A DNA stretch of 17,161 nucleotides from Hypericibacter sp963696655 (GTDB lineage Bacteria > Pseudomonadota > Alphaproteobacteria > Dongiales > Dongiaceae). Made by a program: the position numbers and the translations under genes. The notes beneath the pieces were generated by a model. The model did no database searches. It was not told the DNA's origin and worked only from the letters and a program-made list of their open reading frames with translations. This document shows positions 14,821-17,161 of this stretch, in pieces. Within the stretch, counting starts at the first letter, position 1. The number at the start of each line of letters is the position of its first letter. The stretch lies in NCBI GenBank assembly GCA_963696655.1, contig CAVOLB010000047.1, forward strand, positions 1 to 17,161, given 5' to 3'.

Positions 14821-15615
14821 ATGGCCGAGACTGTTCCCTCTTCCGAGGCTCATATCACGGTCCGCAATCTGGACATGGCCTATGACGACTTCGTCATTCA
14901 GCGCAATCTCAACTTCACCATCAACCGCGGCGACATCTTCATCATCATGGGCGGCAGCGGTTGCGGCAAGAGCACGCTGCTGAAGCATCTGGTGGGACTG
15001 AAAGCGCCGGCCCGGGGCCAGGTGCTGTTCGGGGAGCAGGATCTCTGGGCGGCCGATCCGGAAGAGCAGCAGCGCATGATGCGCCGCTTCGGCATCCTCT
15101 ATCAGAGCGGCGCGCTCTGGAGCTCGATGACGCTGGCCGAGAACGTGGCGCTGCCGCTGGGCGAGTTCACCGACCTCAAGCCCGCGGAGATCCGCAAGAT
15201 CGCCTCGCTCAAGATGGCGCTGGTGGGTCTCGCCGGCTTCGAAGACTTCTATCCCTCCGAGATCAGCGGCGGAATGCGCAAGCGCGCGGGCCTCGCCCGC
15301 GCCATGGCGCTCGATCCCGAGATCCTGTTCTTCGACGAGCCTTCGGCGGGCCTCGACCCCATCAGCTCGCGCATGCTGGACGACCTGATCCTCGAGCTGC
15401 GCGACAGCCTGGGCGCCACCATCGCCGTGGTCACCCACGAGCTCGCCAGCATCTTCACCATCGGCAACAATTCGGTCTTTCTCGACGCCGACACCAAGAC
15501 GATGATCGCGCAGGGAGACCCCAAGAAACTGCGCGACGAATGCCCAGACCCGAAAGTCCGCAACTTCCTCCTGCGCGGCGAGCTCGCCAAGTCCGGAGCC
15601 GGAGCGCCAGGATGA
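14821..15615 (+). CDS. mlaF: MlaF-type ABC transporter ATPase
   Basis: This 264-residue ATPase powers the MCE phospholipid transporter at the cytosolic face of the inner membrane. All ABC motifs are present: Walker A GGSGCGKST (44-52), Q-loop YQSGALWSSMT (94-104), signature SGGMRKR (149-155), Walker B ILFFDEPSAGLDP (168-180) and the H-loop His206 in VVTHE. The glycine-methionine signature (SGGM) is typical of the MlaF/TGD3 group. An AGGGAG ribosome binding site lies between the mlaE stop (14808) and this ATG. The mlaD gene follows after 25 bases, so the genes are surely co-transcribed. Confidence 0.95.
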   Translation: MAETVPSSEAHITVRNLDMAYDDFVIQRNLNFTINRGDIFIIMGGSGCGKSTLLKHLVGLKAPARGQVLFGEQDLWAADPEEQQRMMRRFGILYQSGALWSSMTLAENVALPLGEFTDLKPAEIRKIASLKMALVGLAGFEDFYPSEISGGMRKRAGLARAMALDPEILFFDEPSAGLDPISSRMLDDLILELRDSLGATIAVVTHELASIFTIGNNSVFLDADTKTMIAQGDPKKLRDECPDPKVRNFLLRGELAKSGAGAPG

Positions 15616-15640
15616 CAAGCGGGGGAAACAGGACAAGCTG

Positions 15641-16660
15641 ATGGCCAAGAAATCGAATCCGAAACTCATCGGCGCCTTCGTCTTGGGCGCCATTGCGCTG
15701 GCGATCCTCGGCGCCGTCGCCTTCGGGGGCACCAAATTTCTCGAGCCCAAGCAGAAGGCCGTCCTCTATTTCGACGGATCGCTGGGTGGCCTCGCGGTCG
15801 GGGCGCCGGTGAACTTCCGCGGCGTCCAGGTCGGCACCGTCACCGACATCTCGATCAACTACAACATCGACGAACAGACCCTCAAGATGCCCGTCATCAT
15901 CCAGATTTTCCCGAACATGCTTCATGTCGTCGCCGGCAAGCGCGACGTGAATAACATGAAAGTCCTGGTGGACCGCGGTCTGCGCGCCCAGCTCGTGGTC
16001 CAATCGCTGGTCACCGGACAGGCGAGCGTCGAGTTCGACTTCCATCCAGATACGCCGATAAGGCTGGTCGGCGGCGTCACGGGACTGCCCGAGATGCCGA
16101 CGATTCCCTCGAGCATGGACGAGCTCCAGGCGAACGTCTCGGCGGTGCTGGCGAAACTCAGCAAGATGCCGATTGACGAGATCTCGGCGCAGATCAGCGG
16201 CGCGATCCTCAGCCTGCAGCAGATGCTCACCGACGCCAGCACGATGATAAAGGGCGTCAACGAACAGATCACGCCGACCTTGGCGAATCTGCAGGCGACG
16301 ACGCAGCAGGCCAATGATTTGATGGTTGCCGCCAATGATCGCCTCCAGATGAAGGAGGGCGAGCCGCTGCAGACCTTGAACGACACGTTGAACGATTATG
16401 GCAAGCTGGCGGACCAGCTCCAGGGCAAGACAAATCTACTCGCCGGCGACCTGCAGACCACGCTCAAGACCTTGAACGCGGCGCTGGCATCGGCGGACGA
16501 TGTCGTGACCCTGCTGGAGCGCGATCTGGCGAAGAACCCGGCCCTGCTGTCGCAGACGACCGACACGCTGCGGGAGTTCAAGGCGATGGCCTCGTCGATC
16601 CGGGCCCTCGCCGATTATCTCCAGCGCAACCCGAACGCCTTGATTACCGGCAAACAATGA
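15641..16660 (+). CDS. mlaD: MlaD-type MCE domain substrate-binding protein
   Basis: This 339-residue protein is the periplasmic MCE component, anchored by one N-terminal membrane helix (about 10-29, IGAFVLGAIALAILGAVAF). A single MCE domain follows (about 38-140), with the typical GLAVGAPVNFRGVQVGTVTDI (50-70). The rest (about 155-330) is predicted helical, rich in Leu, Gln, Thr and Asn, likely forming a coiled-coil needle or tunnel extension. It is longer than E. coli MlaD (about 183 residues) but has only one MCE domain, unlike PqiB (three). AGGA stands seven bases before the ATG. The next gene encodes a PqiC-type lipoprotein, a pairing seen in alphaproteobacterial MCE operons where a separate MlaC may be absent or elsewhere. 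Confidence 0.92.
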   Translation: MAKKSNPKLIGAFVLGAIALAILGAVAFGGTKFLEPKQKAVLYFDGSLGGLAVGAPVNFRGVQVGTVTDISINYNIDEQTLKMPVIIQIFPNMLHVVAGKRDVNNMKVLVDRGLRAQLVVQSLVTGQASVEFDFHPDTPIRLVGGVTGLPEMPTIPSSMDELQANVSAVLAKLSKMPIDEISAQISGAILSLQQMLTDASTMIKGVNEQITPTLANLQATTQQANDLMVAANDRLQMKEGEPLQTLNDTLNDYGKLADQLQGKTNLLAGDLQTTLKTLNAALASADDVVTLLERDLAKNPALLSQTTDTLREFKAMASSIRALADYLQRNPNALITGKQ

Positions 16661-16674
16661 TTCAGGAGAGGGCC

Positions 16675-17161
16675 ATGCCTCGTTCCTTCGGTTGGATGGC
16701 GGCGATCGCGCTCATTGCCGCCCCGCTTCTGCTCTCGGGTTGCTCGGAGAGCAAGCCCTCGCGCTTCTTTGTCCTGACGCCGCTCGCGGCCACCACGGAC
16801 ACCGGCGGCCGGGGGCCGGCGCTCGGCGTCGGTCCGGTGGTGATCCCGCAATATCTCGACCGGCCCGAGATCGTGACCCGCAGCAGCGACAATCAGCTCC
16901 AGCTCGCGGAATTCGACCAATGGGGCGGTCGCATCGGCGACAACATCACGCGCGCGCTGGCGGAGAACCTCTCGGGCATCCTCAAGACCGATCGCGTCTC
17001 GATCTTTCCCTGGACCGATTCCAGCGCGCTGACCGATCAGATTTCCGTCGACATCACGCAATTCGAGCGCGATCCGTCGGGCGCCGTCACGCTGACCGCC
17101 TTCTGGAACATCGCCGATGCGCAAAGCGGCAAGATCCTGGTCAACGGGCGCTCGAACATCC
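16675..17161 (+). CDS. PqiC-type ABC transporter auxiliary lipoprotein (partial, runs off right edge)
   Basis: Only the first 162 codons are in the window. The protein starts with a lipoprotein signal peptide: MPRSFGWMAAIALIAAPLLL, then SGCS, with lipidated Cys23. After that, SRFFVLTPL and later ALGVGPVVIPQYLDRPEIVTR (about 49-69) and LQLAEFDQWGGRIGDNITRAL resemble the PqiC/DUF330 (ABC_trans_aux) family, whose members sit on the outer membrane and dock onto MCE proteins. GGAGAGGG lies just upstream of the ATG, 14 bases after mlaD. Its place as fourth gene suggests that it is the outer-membrane end of this transporter. Confidence 0.9.
   Translation, partial: MPRSFGWMAAIALIAAPLLLSGCSESKPSRFFVLTPLAATTDTGGRGPALGVGPVVIPQYLDRPEIVTRSSDNQLQLAEFDQWGGRIGDNITRALAENLSGILKTDRVSIFPWTDSSALTDQISVDITQFERDPSGAVTLTAFWNIADAQSGKILVNGRSNI

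Noticed and set aside
14053..15750. Leftward open frame of 565 codons opposite mlaE, mlaF and mlaD
   Set aside because: Spans three well-supported genes on the other strand and is rich in His, Asp, Glu and Arg as expected for an antisense frame.

Overview
The window is GC-rich (roughly two thirds G+C by eye) and densely coded. The gene content points to an alphaproteobacterium, probably of the Rhodospirillales or a related order; that placement is inferred from family resemblance and was not tested by a search. The strongest clue is an AcpXL-type acyl carrier protein with its partner genes, a set known from alphaproteobacteria that put a very-long-chain hydroxy fatty acid on lipid A.

Layout. 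(1) 2-310: C-terminal remnant of an IS110-family transposase, cut by the window edge. (2) 430-4845, leftward: a very-long-chain fatty acid operon, acpXL, fabZ-like dehydratase, a degenerate ketosynthase (FabF2-type), an intact ketosynthase (FabF1-type) and an MDR-family oxidoreductase. The lpxXL acyltransferase that usually closes this cluster is not in the window; the transposase remnant lies where it would be expected. (3) 5135-6721, rightward: glucose-6-phosphate isomerase. (4) 6782-8830, leftward: undecaprenyl-diphosphatase UppP and a CorA metal transporter. (5) 9132-9947, rightward: an N-formylglutamate amidohydrolase-family enzyme. (6) 9991-10433: a small DUF559 (PD-(D/E)XK-like) endonuclease gene between two inverted copies of a GC-rich palindromic repeat. 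(7) 10463-11470, leftward: an arginase/agmatinase-family ureohydrolase of uncertain substrate, divergent from (8) 11673-13292: a GMC-family flavoprotein oxidoreductase. (9) 13654-17161, rightward: an Mla/MCE-type phospholipid ABC transporter operon (STAS-MlaE permease, MlaF ATPase, MlaD substrate-binding protein, PqiC-type lipoprotein), cut by the right edge.

The main theme is the cell envelope: lipid A acyl-chain synthesis, undecaprenyl phosphate recycling and outer-membrane lipid transport, mixed with ordinary metabolic genes. The least ordinary element is a dispersed palindromic repeat (copies at 3958-4000, 4023-4060, 9991-10031 and 10395-10433, with a divergent relative at 328-385). It is G-quadruplex-prone, occurs as inverted pairs, and one pair brackets the DUF559 nuclease gene. 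I offer that pairing as the best candidate for an undescribed mobile unit. It is a hypothesis from five copies in one window.
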